Assembly (NCBI GenBank): GCA_020465985.1
Contig: JAANYP010000413.1
Location: 276,300-340,299, forward strand
Length of the DNA stretch: 64,000 bases
Reading direction: 5' to 3'
Source: Centrapalus pauciflorus
Lineage: Eukaryota > Streptophyta > Magnoliopsida > Asterales > Asteraceae
The position numbers and the translations under genes are program-made. The notes under the pieces are model-generated. The model was not told the DNA's origin. It saw only the letters and a program-made list of their open reading frames with translations, and ran no database searches. How positions within the stretch are numbered: position 1 is the first letter of the stretch; the number at the start of each line of letters is the position of its first letter. Shown in pieces: positions 11,153 through 22,324 of the stretch.

Positions 11153-13781
11153 GGAGTAAACCCAAACCAAGTTGGTTTTGGGTTGGCCTTGTGCATTGAC
11201 ATAACTAAGCACTGTTTGTGACTTTTTATACTTAGTGAGATCCACTCGTGGATTCTGTGAAGAATATTTAGTTATGACATGATGTATCCAGGTGTTCTTT
11301 CCAACCTTTTCATTAACAGTCTTAGATGATCCATTACCAGTTCCAGTTTTAGGCTTAACAGATTGAACTGAGTATTTAGTGCTAACAGCTTCAGAGTTTG
11401 CACTACCAGTTCCAACTTTAGGCCTAGCAGTCTGAACATTTGTATCAACAGTTTGATCTGAGTTTTTGCCTTTAACACACCATATCTGTTTAAAATTTGA
11501 TTTTGATTTTGCCAAAACTTGTTTTTAGTGTGTAGACTGTCGTTTGTTGACTTTTAAGAACATGTGATCAACTGTCTTCTTTGGAACTGGTGCAACAGGT
11601 GGTTTGGCCTAGAATTCTTTGTGTTTTGAACAAATTCCTGTTTCTGAACCACAGTTTGTTTTGCAACAGATGGTTTATACAAACAATGCCTGGCCAAATG
11701 GTTATTCCCGCCACAATGGAAACATCTTTTGACTGTTTTGATTGGAGAACCAGTTTTGTTGGACCAAAACTGGTTCTTGTTCCTTTGATTTCCCCTTACC
11801 TGCTGTTGTTTGGGAAACTTTTGGACACCATGCTTTTGGCATGTGCAGATTGGAACAGTTTTACCCCTTTTATTAACTGTTGAGAAAGATGCAATGTTAC
11901 AGTTAGAAGGTACAGAAACATGTGGAACAACATTGCATACACTCATCTTCTCTATTCCTTTCTTACTGGGGTTAGGGGTTTCTATAGGTGCACTCATTGT
12001 TTTGGGTTCTTTCTCAACTTCTTTACACTCACAGCCTTCATTTGGAATCAGTTCTTCTTTAGATTCATGACTGTTTTCAAGGATAGGATCTACAGTTGTC
12101 ATTGACTCATCTAATGGTTCATTAACAAGCCTATCAACAATTTCACTCATGGGATGAATGTATTTGTTGTTGTATGGAGGTGGAGTGGCTCTGTATCCTA
12201 TACCTTCTTTGGAATTGAGCTGAGATTTTACCCTATCTTTAAATAGAACTTCCATTAGGTGTTCCAGCTTTTGATTTGCCAATTTGAAGTTTCGTAAATC
12301 TATATTGACAGATTCTATTTTCTTATTAGCTTCTAACACCTTCTATTCAGCCTCATCTAATTTCTTATTTAGGGACTCTATTTTCTTATTCAGTTTCTTT
12401 TTCTCCCACTCATGATATGTTCTATCATGTCCCATCTGAATCTCATTATCTTTATAGTCATTGATTTGTTTTTCAAGATCTTCAATGGCCTGCATGTACT
12501 CATACCTCCTTTCTTCCATCTTAGCTAGAGTTTTGCACATGCTCTCATTATGATCTCTGTACTTTTTAACCAAATTTTTGCATGTTTGAGAACAGAGTTT
12601 AGCATTTACCTCAGATGGTAGTTCAGTGGAAGTGACATTAGATGTTTCTGCCATAAGAGCTTGATTTTGAAACTCCTCTTCTGTCTGATCACTCCAGTCA
12701 AACACATTGTCTTCTTGAGAAACAAGTGTTTGTGATGATGAAGCTTGATTAGTCTGCTGGGGTCTTGGTGGCTGTTGACCTTGGGATCTGCATTCTCTGA
12801 CAAAGTGTCCAAGCTTGTGGCATTTAAAGCATTCAACTTTTGATTTATCAAATGCTGGTTTGCCTTCTGGTCTGGCTTGAATGTTTGGTCTGCCAGTTCT
12901 TTTCAGAAATCTTTTAGCCCTCATAGTCAACATATCATGCTTCCATTTCAAGTCCATCTCTTCTAGATCATCTGGATGGATTTGTTCTAAATCTTCAACA
13001 CTTAGAGCAAACAGTCCATTATTGACAACAAAAGCTTCATAATGAACTTCAGTAGAGTTACCATCAGCACCTGAAAAAGAATCACAATAGTTAGATTTAT
13101 CAGTTAATGCTAATGACAGCAGAGCAGTGTTATGATTGTATGAAAATGATTTCTTTTTATTTTCAATCTCAGTTTCAAACACTCTCAGACTGTTGTAGAG
13201 GTCATCCAACTCTATTTCATCAAGAGTATCTTTTGTTCTCCATTGGGCTTCATAGACTGGCCACTCTTCACCAAGTGATCTAAGGAATTTTCTGTTTTGG
13301 CACTCTCCAATTCACCTGTCAGTTTATTAAACCTGTCAAAAATTTGAGTAAGGTTTTCATTCTTGCCACCAGAAAAGTTTTCATACTGCTGTTTCAGAAG
13401 ATCTTTTTGATTCCTTTTGGTGCTAGCATTACCAGCAAATCTTTTCTCTAAAGCAATCCAAAGAGAATGAGCAGTATAGAACTTTTTAAACTGATGTTGA
13501 TGAGCATTAGGAATGGCTATCTGTAAAAGTGTAAGAGCTTTCACTTCATTCATTCTAGCCTTTCTTTCAAGTTCAGTTTTTGGAGGTGTTTTTATGGGAT
13601 TGCCCTCAGCATCAAGTTCAGGATCAACTACAAGAGGAAATTCAACAGCTTCCCATATGGCATAATCAATAAATTGAATGTGTTGTTGAATCCTTAGTTT
13701 CCACATCTCGAACTCAGTGGGTTTGAGCATAGGCACTTTGAGTCCTTGCCCAGATCCACTACTGCTATTATCAAATTCCAT
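11141..13781 (-). pseudogene. Element B gag, broken
   Basis: The ATG at 13781 begins MEFDNSSSGSGQGLKV, and residues 1-190 form the copia gag domain (13781-13212). A deletion of about 25 bp relative to element E shifts the frame near 13290. Gag resumes at 13209-12343 with a zinc knuckle (CFKCHKLGHFVREC, C-x2-C-x4-H-x4-C) and coiled coil. A CAG-to-TAG stop interrupts it near 12341. It resumes at 12339-11554 with more coiled coil and a second knuckle (CFHCGGNNHLARHC), and finally 11515-11141. The end YSTTN-stop is identical in element E. The start was chosen from the conserved N-terminus and its position just after the PBS. Confidence 0.88.
11794..11804 (-). promoter_or_regulatory. Element B splice-donor-like site within gag
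   Basis: The minus strand reads CAGCAG/GTAAGG, a close match to the plant donor consensus, with the junction between 11800 and 11799 and in phase 0 (after the third Gln of QQQ). Element E keeps the same site at 57623/57624. It lies before the second zinc knuckle, which splicing would remove. Confidence 0.4.
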
Positions 13782-13839
13782 TGCAGAAAAAAAATTTAAA
13801 AGAAAGCTTCTGACTTTGAAAACAAAGAAAAACCTGTGG

Positions 13840-13852
13840 CTCTGATACCACT
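13840..13852 (-). other. Element B primer-binding site (initiator-Met tRNA)
   Basis: The minus strand reads AGTGGTATCAGAG immediately after the 5' LTR end CTGACA. TGGTATCAGAG is complementary to the 3' end of plant initiator methionine tRNA. Confidence 0.93.
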
Positions 13853-13938
13853 TGTCAGGATCAAAATCACTACCTAAGATTAACTGGTTTGAATCAATCA
13901 GAGTATAAAACCAATAACCTTGTATTGAATCAAGGAAT

Positions 13939-14090
13939 GGGAGAATTTCATATATGTCCTTGTAAATATTCATTATTACTTATATATCCTTACAAACTTC
14001 CTTATTACATATATATCCTTCTAAACCTTTAAAACTCACTAATATATCCAAATATCCAATTTATAATTATTAAATCATTTAGAAAATATT
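13939..14090 (+). repeat. Left terminal inverted repeat of the Mutator-like element
   Basis: It is about 152 bp and pairs with 14981-15132 in inverse orientation with scattered mismatches. It is AT-rich, with repeated TATATATCCTT motifs about 25 bp apart. Confidence 0.85.
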
Positions 14091-14980
14091 AAATATCATT
14101 TCTTTTATTTATTTAGTTGTAAATCCCTAAGTTACCCTTTTGGGCAAAGATTTTTAGCTTCATCTCTCTGTAAAAAGCACAAATATTTATTTAACATAAT
14201 GACACCCCCTAAGTTGCATAGAACCTTTCGCCTTTAACAACTCATGCACAAGCTCAACCATTTATTATCATTATTCTTCATTAAAAAGAATCACAAATTC
14301 ATCATCTTCTTCCCACCACCATTTTCATTCTTCACCTCAATTTAACAACGAAATTCCTAATGGTAATGGCCGCATTTGTCATCACACTCTTGCAATTTCA
14401 ACTGTGTTAGCGACCAACATGCCTCTGGAGTTGTTTTTTCCAAAAAAGAAAAAGGGGGAAATCAGAATTAGATGGTTTGTTTTTCTTATTGTTATTGCCA
14501 TTAAGAGGAACTATTTTAAATTCGAACGGATTGATTTGTATAAATGTATTATTAACTCTTTTGCAATGATTTTTAATCTCCTTTTTATGTTGGTATTTTG
14601 AATGAATCTAATTGTTAGCTTTAGTTTAGATTTTTTTTCCCTAAAAGATTTAGGCTTTTTGGTAGCAAAATTAGTTGTTTCTTAAGTTCTAGTAACAACG
14701 ATGTTTCTTGATTTCTTTTCTTGATTTCTTGATTTCTTTTTTTTTTTTTTGCTTTTTCTTTGAGGAGATTGTGTTTAAGAAACAACTAAGAACCTTGCCG
14801 ATTGTGCTGTAAGTGACCCAGTATTTTTAGCAAAATTAGCAAAATTCTTTTCCCATTATTTTTGAACACGGTTGCTCTTCAAATTTTATTCATTTCTAGA
14901 TTAATTTATGCAGCTCCTGGCAAATAGATTATAGGGGCAATTTAGGAATTTTTAAAAAAGAAACTAAAAAAGAGTATTTT

Positions 14981-15132
14981 AATATTTTCTAAATGATTTA
15001 ATAAATATAAATGAGATATTTGGATATATTAGTGAGTTTTAAAGGTTTAGAAGGATATATATGTAATAAGGAAGTTTGGAAGGATATATAAGTAATAATG
15101 AATGTTTGCAAGGATATATATGAAATTCTCCC
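14981..15132 (-). repeat. Right terminal inverted repeat of the Mutator-like element
   Basis: It is the inverse partner of 13939-14090, ending GAAATTCTCCC directly before the target copy TTGAATGAA. Confidence 0.85.
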
Positions 15133-15713
15133 TTGAATGAAAGTCCAATTAAGAAGTTTGTGGAATAACACTTAACTGTTTTAAGAAAAGCTTTTAAAAA
15201 CAAATAACACATAAATATAATCAACAATCATATCTTTTGCATTACCAAACTCAATGATTACAATCACCTCTAATCTGTTTGATTAGATGAAGAACACAGA
15301 TTGTTCTTAGGGTTTTACAACCTTAGAGGCTTATGAAAACTTAATCAGAAAGCAATTACAACTGAATCAAAACTTGTACGTGCAGACTTACAATAGAGAA
15401 ACTTATTCTATCTATATATAAAGCCTTTTGATTTGTTTCCTTGAAAAACTCTGATTTATCTGGTAGTAGATATGCTTGAATCTTCGAATATAAATCTCTT
15501 CCTGAATCTCAGCACTTTCTGTTTATTAAAATGTTGAGCAGCTTGAAGTCTATCTGTTGAGCAGCTTGAACTTGAACACTGGCAGCTTGAACTTTTAAGC
15601 TAGCAGCTCGAACTTACTCAACTAACAGCTTGAACTTTGTAATTACACAGAAATCTACTAACAGTTTGAGAAATCTAACTAACAGCTTGACATACTTAGA
15701 ATATTTCCCAACA

Positions 15714-15950
15714 CTTATCATCATCTTTCATCTTCTGATATGATAAGACTCTTTGACGACCTTCAAATTCTTGCATAGGTGGCACATATCCCTTATCGAT
15801 ACAAATCCACATTCGCAGATCGTTGAAACAAGCAAAATCGGCGAACCTATCCTTCCACCAATAATAGTCTTCCAATTTCATCAATTTTGGCGGAGAATTT
15901 GCCTTGCCGACCTCATGATCCATTTCAATGAATTTTTGCAAACTTGACAT
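15714..15950 (-). pseudogene. Element A gag, N-terminal part
   Basis: The ATG at 15950 on the minus strand opens MSSLQKFIEMDHEVGKANSP, then a stretch with two adjacent Trp residues (DYYWWKDRF) and KGYVPPMQEFEGRQRV. This is the N-terminal half of a copia gag domain. The frame runs into the element B LTR at 15713. The other half begins at 3771 with YEAENRAFSIIRMALPQEIL. An upstream TTG at 15974 would extend the frame, but the ATG is preferred. Confidence 0.8.
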
Positions 15951-16533
15951 CCTGTCTAAACTTTTTGTTTCCAAACTTAATTAATTTAATTTAAAATTAA
16001 TTAAAGTTAAACTCCTTCGAACTTATGTAAGTTCGAATTAATTTAATATTAAATTCGTTTGAAATTAAATTCGAATTTAAGTAAGTTTGAATTCAATAAG
16101 TTCGACTGACTGACAAGTTCGAACTACTGACAAGTTCGAATTGAACTTAATTTTCTGACAAGTTCGAAATCTGACAAATTCGATGCTAGCAAGTTCGAAT
16201 TTCAGTCAAATTTGAAGGAAGCCCTAAATCAAGTTCGAGAGGAGCGTATTTTCTGACAAATTCGAATGAACCCTAATACCCCCTATGTTCGAGCGCCGCA
16301 AGTTCGAGAAACGGCCAAAAATTCAATTTTTTCAAGCTTTCAGATTAAACAAATATTTTTAAGACCAAAAATAATGATTTCGACTGAAAAAGTGAACCAA
16401 TAAGAATTTTTCTCCGTTACTTTGCTTGTATAACTCGAAAAACTGATTAAAAATGCGATTTTTCCGTCCAAAACGCCAAGAAACCAAGAATGTTTAAGAT
16501 GAACGCGAAGAACACGATGAACACCCTTTATGT
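15951..16533 (-). other. Element A untranslated leader with TTCGAA repeat array
   Basis: This is the untranslated region between PBS and gag. Its 16010-16310 part is filled with the palindrome-containing motif AAGTTCGAA or TTCGAACTT, often in the form CTGACAAGTTCGAA, at irregular 15-35 bp spacing. No ORF of note is present. The related LTR (16547-17157) carries the same motif, including a large hairpin. Confidence 0.75.
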
Positions 16534-16546
16534 CTCTGATACCACT
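16534..16546 (-). other. Element A primer-binding site (initiator-Met tRNA)
   Basis: The minus strand reads AGTGGTATCAGAG directly after the LTR end CCTTACA, as in element B. Confidence 0.9.
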
Positions 16547-17157
16547 TGTAAGGTCACCTACCTACGGATCCAATCTTGACGCGACGCCGTCCAACGAGTG
16601 CGGAATCCTCGTTAGCGGTTTGACGAACCGATCACACACACGAAACACGGAGACACACACGATGATAGACGTAAACCCGAACGTCCCAACACGTGATTCT
16701 CTCCAAGAACACACCAAAATCTCTCTGCAAGTTCGTAATCGCCCGGACATTGATTTCTTCAAAGATTTTTAATCAAAATTGATTAACTCTTAATTATAGG
16801 CCTCAGATTCGAACTTGCCCTGGACAAGTTCGAGAAGGCCCAAGCCCACGAACTTGTCCACCATAAGTTCGAATCTAGGCCTTTGAACTTATTCTAGAAC
16901 TTGTCTTTGAACTTGCCTTTAAACTTACGTTTGAACTTACCTTTGAACTTATGTTTGAACTTACCTTTGAACTTATGTTTGAACTTATTGTAAAACATCA
17001 ATTACAACCAAGTTCAAACAGATATACAATCAATATCAATATCAAACATATATCAAACATATATCAATCATGTATTAATATGCAATTACGAACAATTTGA
17101 CTATTACAAAATATCATCTATACTTAGACTGCTATTGTCACACAGGATGCACTAACA
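16547..17157 (-). repeat. Element A 5' LTR (about 611 bp)
   Basis: On the minus strand it starts TGTTAGTGCATCC (17157) and ends CCTTACA (16547) next to the PBS. The outer boundary is inferred from the TG start only, since the second LTR is not in the window. It contains a strong hairpin (arms 16798-16832 and 16849-16882) and a run of about ten short TTTGAACTTA units at 16882-16990. Confidence 0.75.
16798..16882. repeat. Hairpin-forming inverted repeat in element A LTR
   Basis: Arms 16798-16832 and 16849-16882 are near-perfect inverse copies (AGGCCT, AGATTCGAACTT and GGACAAGTTCG in each) separated by about 16 bp. Each arm holds two TTCGAA-type motifs. Confidence 0.85.
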
Positions 17158-17181
17158 TTTTACTAACTCGAATACGTTCAT

Positions 17182-17205
17182 TATATATATATATATATAT
17201 ATATA
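17182..17205. repeat. TA microsatellite 1
   Basis: A run of TA dinucleotides directly left of element T1, with nothing else in it. Confidence 0.95.
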
Positions 17206-17778
17206 GTGTGGATCAAATGAGGACCGTGCTTAAAATGAGGCCGGTAAGAACCAATGAAAAATCACCATATAAGCAATATTCTTCTCTCTCCTTTAAGGGC
17301 ATTATGGACATTTTATTGATTATTATATATGGTAACATGATTGATTTTATTATTTAAAAAAAAATCAAAACTTAACAAATAATTAGTTATACTCGGTCAT
17401 TGTATATCTTTTATAATCTTATCAATCATCCAAGCAAATCGTCCACTACCTAAGAAAATATTCAAATCTCCAATGTTTTAAAAATTTTTCAATTCTCAAA
17501 TCTCCAACCTAATCTTCAATATATATTAACACAATCTCAATAAAAAATTAAAAAATCGTATTTTTCTTTAAATTAGTTGTTTTATTTTATAAATATCATA
17601 AGTTGTTTCGTTTATCAAGATTCCGTAATTGAAGATAATCGAGTATTACAAAGAACTTGAACAATCATGGATGAAGATGAACGTAAGTAATTTTTTTTCC
17701 ACGTTTCAGATATTTTATTTGTTAAAGAAATAAACGAGATGCTTTGTTGCATCATCCAATATATCGTTATCCATGAAT

Positions 17779-17844
17779 GATTCACAATTTTTCTTGTTTC
17801 ACGGATTTATACACATTCTCAATTCACAAGAAAAATTGTGAATC
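17779..17844. repeat. 19-bp perfect inverted repeat inside T1
   Basis: GATTCACAATTTTTCTTGT (17779-17797) is exactly inverted at 17826-17844, with a 28-bp loop. The next bases TTCACGGATTTATACAC are directly repeated after both arms. Confidence 0.85.
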
Positions 17845-17859
17845 ATTTGGTTCACGGAT

Positions 17860-18740
17860 TTATACACTTATGTGAACCACTGACCTCAACAACATATTAA
17901 TCACAGAAAAAACATCAATTTATCACCCAAAAAACAACATTGCATTAACCTCAGTTATCATAGTGATTAATGCCAGTGTGAATCATATTAATATACGTAA
18001 ACCACGATGTCAATGATTTAAAGTTTTACAACAAATTGTTCAGTGAACCATTACTATGCTATGTGAATCCAAAGGCAGTTTCACACCCAAATGAAATCAT
18101 CTCATTGCAAACAACCAACTGATTATATAAAAACAACAAATTAAATTTACCGTGAACCAAATGGTAGGCCACCTTCGAAATTGTCAAAAAAAACACCGTG
18201 AACCACCTTAGAAATTGTCAAAAAACAATAAACCACCGTGAACCACCTTATAAATTGTCAAAAAAACACCGCTGTGAACCAACACCTTCGACCCCAATCT
18301 CCCGGCGAACCACTCTACAATTCACTCTCTGACCGTATACCGACGTGCACCGTGAACCAAATGGTATGCCTACGTGAACCAGCGGTGTCGTGAATAGCCG
18401 AAACCGGGTGCCGACGTGAACCTCTAGCACCGCCTTGAACCCCAAAAGAACTAGCCCGCCGTGAAAAGCAGAAACCCGATGCCGTTGTGAACCACCAGCG
18501 CCGCCTTGAAAAGCAGAAACCCGGTGACGCCGTGAACCACCGGTGCTGCCTTGAACCCCAAAAGAACCCCCTCAGTCGTGAAAAGCCCAAAGCCGGTGCC
18601 GCCGTGAACCTACGGTGCCGCCTTCAACCCCAAAAGCACAAGGTCGCCGTGAATCGCGGATACCCTAGCCATCGTGAATCGCCGATACCCTAGCCACCGT
18701 GAACCACCGGTGCTAAACCCCCAAAACCGTGACTGATAAA
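17860..18740. repeat. GTGAACC/GTGAATC-rich degenerate repeat region in T1
   Basis: The 7-mer GTGAACC or GTGAATC recurs more than twenty times. It becomes GC-rich and denser at 18240-18720, where degenerate units of about 60-70 bp (CCTTGAACCCCAAAAG ... GCCGTGAACCACCGGTGC) repeat several times. Open frames across it are by-products of the repeat and are not called as genes. Confidence 0.75.
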
Positions 18741-18965
18741 CCGTGAATGCTTCTGTTTACATCTTAATTAATAATATATATTTGCTAAAATTAAAATTGT
18801 ACACAAATGACGAGAATACCCTCTACATGATTTAAAATGAGTATAAAAGTCTACTTAATTATAAAATTCCCACCTTGAATCCTATTGGTTGGTTTACAAA
18901 TTTCAGTGATTTCATTGGTTCTTACCGTCCTCATTTTAAGCACGGTCCTCATTTTATCCTCACCC

Positions 18966-20650
<1,685 letters not shown>

Positions 20651-20657
20651 TATATAT

Positions 20658-20715
<58 letters not shown>
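20651..20715. repeat. TA microsatellite 4
   Basis: A TA run with a short CATA stretch between T3 and the element D LTR. Confidence 0.93.
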
Positions 20716-20718
<3 letters not shown>

Positions 20719-20998
20719 GAATTATAGTTTCATATCAATCAAACACCAAATCAAGAACAATAACAATTCATTAATCAAAACTACTAACCGAATGATTCAA
20801 TAGCAGAGAATGTCGATTACAATGATGAGAGAATAATCCCAAATCCGTAACTGCTTTTCTTCCTTACAAAAAGTGTAAATGTCAGAGATCTATATATTGA
20901 AAGTCAAACATACTATTTATATACATATTTCACAACTATTAAAGAAATACAAAACAACCCCTAGACTTTGTTTCCATCAATTAAAATACAATCTAACA
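20716..20998 (-). repeat. Element D 3' LTR (283 bp)
   Basis: On the minus strand it starts TGTTAGATTGTATTTT (20998) right after the PPT and ends AATTCACA (20716) at the TA tract. A TATAAATAG box lies at 20913-20921 in sense orientation. The partner LTR is outside the window, so the inner boundary rests on the PPT and the outer on the terminal CA. Confidence 0.75.
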
Positions 20999-21013
20999 TT
21001 CTCCCCCTTTGAT
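20999..21013 (-). other. Element D polypurine tract
   Basis: The minus strand reads ATCAAAGGGGGAGAA directly before TGTTAGATT, the expected plus-strand primer site. Confidence 0.82.
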
Positions 21014-21029
21014 GGAAAGAGCAAAGTCT

Positions 21030-21137
21030 TTAAATTGATAAACCCAGCTTTTGTTCAAATCTTCTAATGCTTTTACGATCCGAGAGCCTCCATTCAATCT
21101 TTGAATTGAACTCAACCATGAGTCTTCGGTCATTTAC
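21030..21137 (-). CDS. Element D ORF3, last 35 codons and stop
   Basis: This is the C-terminal end of the ORF3 whose main part is at 45848-49440. The frame is continuous once element C and one TTTAC copy are removed. It encodes LMVEFNSKIEWRLSDRKSIR and RFEQKLGLSI, then TAA at 21030-21032. A basic end of this style (a run of Arg/Lys ending with LE or FE...LG) is, from memory, common in retrotransposon-derived ORFs of other plants. Confidence 0.78.
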   Translation of the reverse strand, partial: VNDRRLMVEFNSKIEWRLSDRKSIRRFEQKLGLSI

Positions 21138-22262
21138 TGTTAGGCACAAAAAGGCCTCAGTCAAACCTGTTCTACATCCGAGGGGGAGATTCTAAATCAA
21201 ACCTGTTGATGCATTTGAAGGTCGAATTTAAGGCCTGTTATATGCCTTATTGAGACCTGAAAATGATTTGCAATATCAGTCCAAAGCTGTTCTATATGTT
21301 GCATGTGTTGCAACAAAGACAGTTTGTCCAAGCTGTTCAGTCTGCTGAACAGGCTGGACATAAACTGTCTACGCTGCTTTACACTGGTGAACAGCTTGGG
21401 CAGTTTACAAGTGTTCTGTTCTTTGTGAACAGAACCTGTTCTTTGTGAACAGGCTAAACACTTTATGGAATATGTTTCCAAGTCCTCATGTATTGTTTTT
21501 GACTACAAGATCAGTTTACAAAGTCGAAGACAAAGTGGAAAACATAACTGCTCAGTCTGCCCATGATGTTCTGTTACATGAAGACAAAAGGATATTTGAA
21601 AAGGGTGACAGACCTTTTCTTATATCAAAATAGGCCTTAACAAATGAAGAAAGACACAAAGTTGACATTCCTTCTTTAGTTAAAGGCAATACAACAGTAG
21701 ACAAAGTGAAAAGACAAAAGTTCTGCCCACATGAAGACAAGTATGCTTTTCAGAATGTGCAGAAAAGTTAATGTTGTCTTTTCAACAAGACTTTCCCTTT
21801 TTCCTTTCGTCCAATGAAGAAGCTTCACTTAGATCCTCTGAGTGAGTATAAAAAGAAACTTCAAAAGATTGAAATCTCAAGCCAAAAAGCTAAGTGCTGA
21901 AACAAAGAGTGAACGTGCATTCAAGTGTGTCTTTCATGCATGCAAGTTTGCTTGAATAAAACAGTGCTCAGTGTCTAAGCTGTTCTTGTTCAAGCTGTTC
22001 CTCAGAGTCTTGTAAACACAGTGAGTGATTCTTAGTGAGTGTATTCATTGTATCTGGTTTAAGTCTGTCTTAGACTAGTTAAACATACTGTTGTATCTGT
22101 CATCTCAGCTTGAACCTTTCCGCATTCAAGCTCGTTCGTAATTAACATTTATTGATAATACATACAAACATTGAGAAAATTGTGTGTAGTTTTTAAATAG
22201 TTGTATTCACCCCCCCTCTACAGCTTAAAGCTATATACTTGGGATAACTTTTGGGACCTACA
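21138..22262 (+). repeat. Element C 5' LTR (1125 bp)
   Basis: It starts TGTTAGGCACAAAAAGG and ends GGGACCTACA before the PBS. A TATAAAAA box lies at 21847-21854; the 3' LTR has TATAGAAA at that site. A PPT-like GAGGGGGAGATTC lies only about 40 bp inside the LTR (21180-21192), and several CAAGCTGTTC motifs occur. The C-tract near the end is 7 bases here and about 13 in the 3' LTR. Confidence 0.96.
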
Positions 22263-22277
22263 ACTGGTATCAGAGCA
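22263..22277 (+). other. Element C primer-binding site (initiator-Met tRNA)
   Basis: ACTGGTATCAGAGCA lies directly after the 5' LTR and is complementary to the 3' end of initiator methionine tRNA. Confidence 0.94.
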
Positions 22278-22324
22278 GTTTAGAGTGTGTGTCATTCTAG
22301 ATCTCTCATTCTCCCAAAGTTTCC

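Larger units (their letters stand above)
13934..15132. mobile_element. Mutator-like non-autonomous element inside element B 5' LTR
   Basis: Two long inverted repeats (13939-14090 and 14981-15132, about 150 bp) begin GGGAGAATTTCATATATG. They are flanked by TTGAATCAA (13925-13933) and TTGAATGAA (15133-15141), a 9-bp target duplication with one mismatch. Long TIRs plus a 9-bp duplication fit Mutator-like elements. Five extra bases (GGAAT) sit outside the left repeat. The central 0.9 kb encodes no transposase. It has one short open frame at 14404-14601 and a pyrimidine-rich stretch at 14260-14350, possibly captured host sequence, though I cannot identify a gene. Confidence 0.8.
3772..15713 (-). 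mobile_element. Element B: complete Sirevirus-like copia retrotransposon nested in element A gag
   Basis: This is a full minus-strand element: 5' LTR 13853-15713 (with a later insertion), PBS, gag, protease-integrase-RT-RNase H, spacer, ORF3, PPT, and 3' LTR 3772-4425. Both termini are TG...CA and the element is flanked by CTTAT at 3767-3771 and 15714-15718. The LTRs differ at roughly 3% of sites by eye, suggesting insertion on the order of a million years ago if a typical plant LTR rate applies. Frameshifts and stops occur in every gene. It belongs to the same family as element E (plus strand, from 54913), with which it shares LTR, gag, pol and ORF3. Confidence 0.95.
13853..15713 (-). repeat. 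Element B 5' LTR, interrupted by a Mutator-like element
   Basis: On the minus strand the LTR starts TGTTGGGAAATATTC at 15713 and ends CTGACA at 13853. Without the 13934-15132 insertion and one target copy it is about 650 bp, equal to the 3' LTR. It carries a cluster of TTCAAGCTG repeats in U3 (about 15530-15690) and a TATA-like TTTATATATAGAT near 15410-15425. Its 15714-15718 flank CTTAT matches the other end of the element. Confidence 0.95.
1..17157 (-). mobile_element. Element A: Ty1/copia Sirevirus-like retrotransposon, incomplete and split by element B
   Basis: This is a minus-strand copia element. Its 5' LTR is at 16547-17157, followed on the minus strand by a primer-binding site, leader and gag start (15714-15950). 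Gag resumes at 3771 after the insertion of element B, and is followed by the protease and integrase part of pol running off the left edge. Reverse transcriptase, RNase H, any ORF3 and the 3' LTR lie outside the window. The two halves of gag join logically across B, and B is flanked by a 5-bp duplication CTTAT. Stops and frameshifts show an old, dead copy. Confidence 0.88.

Noticed and set aside
13840..13852. tRNA gene at primer-binding sites
   Set aside because: Only about 12 bases complementary to the 3' end of a tRNA are present, without a cloverleaf.
14404..14601. 65-codon open frame in the Mutator-like element
   Set aside because: It is hydrophobic and low complexity with no domain, so no gene is called.
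18248..18693. Several short open frames on both strands in T1
   Set aside because: They come from the GC-rich GTGAACC repeat and have biased composition with no conserved motif.
21197..21740. Open frames of 60-95 codons inside the element C LTRs (also 44837-45480)
   Set aside because: They occur in both LTRs, lie upstream of or around the promoter, and carry no conserved domain.
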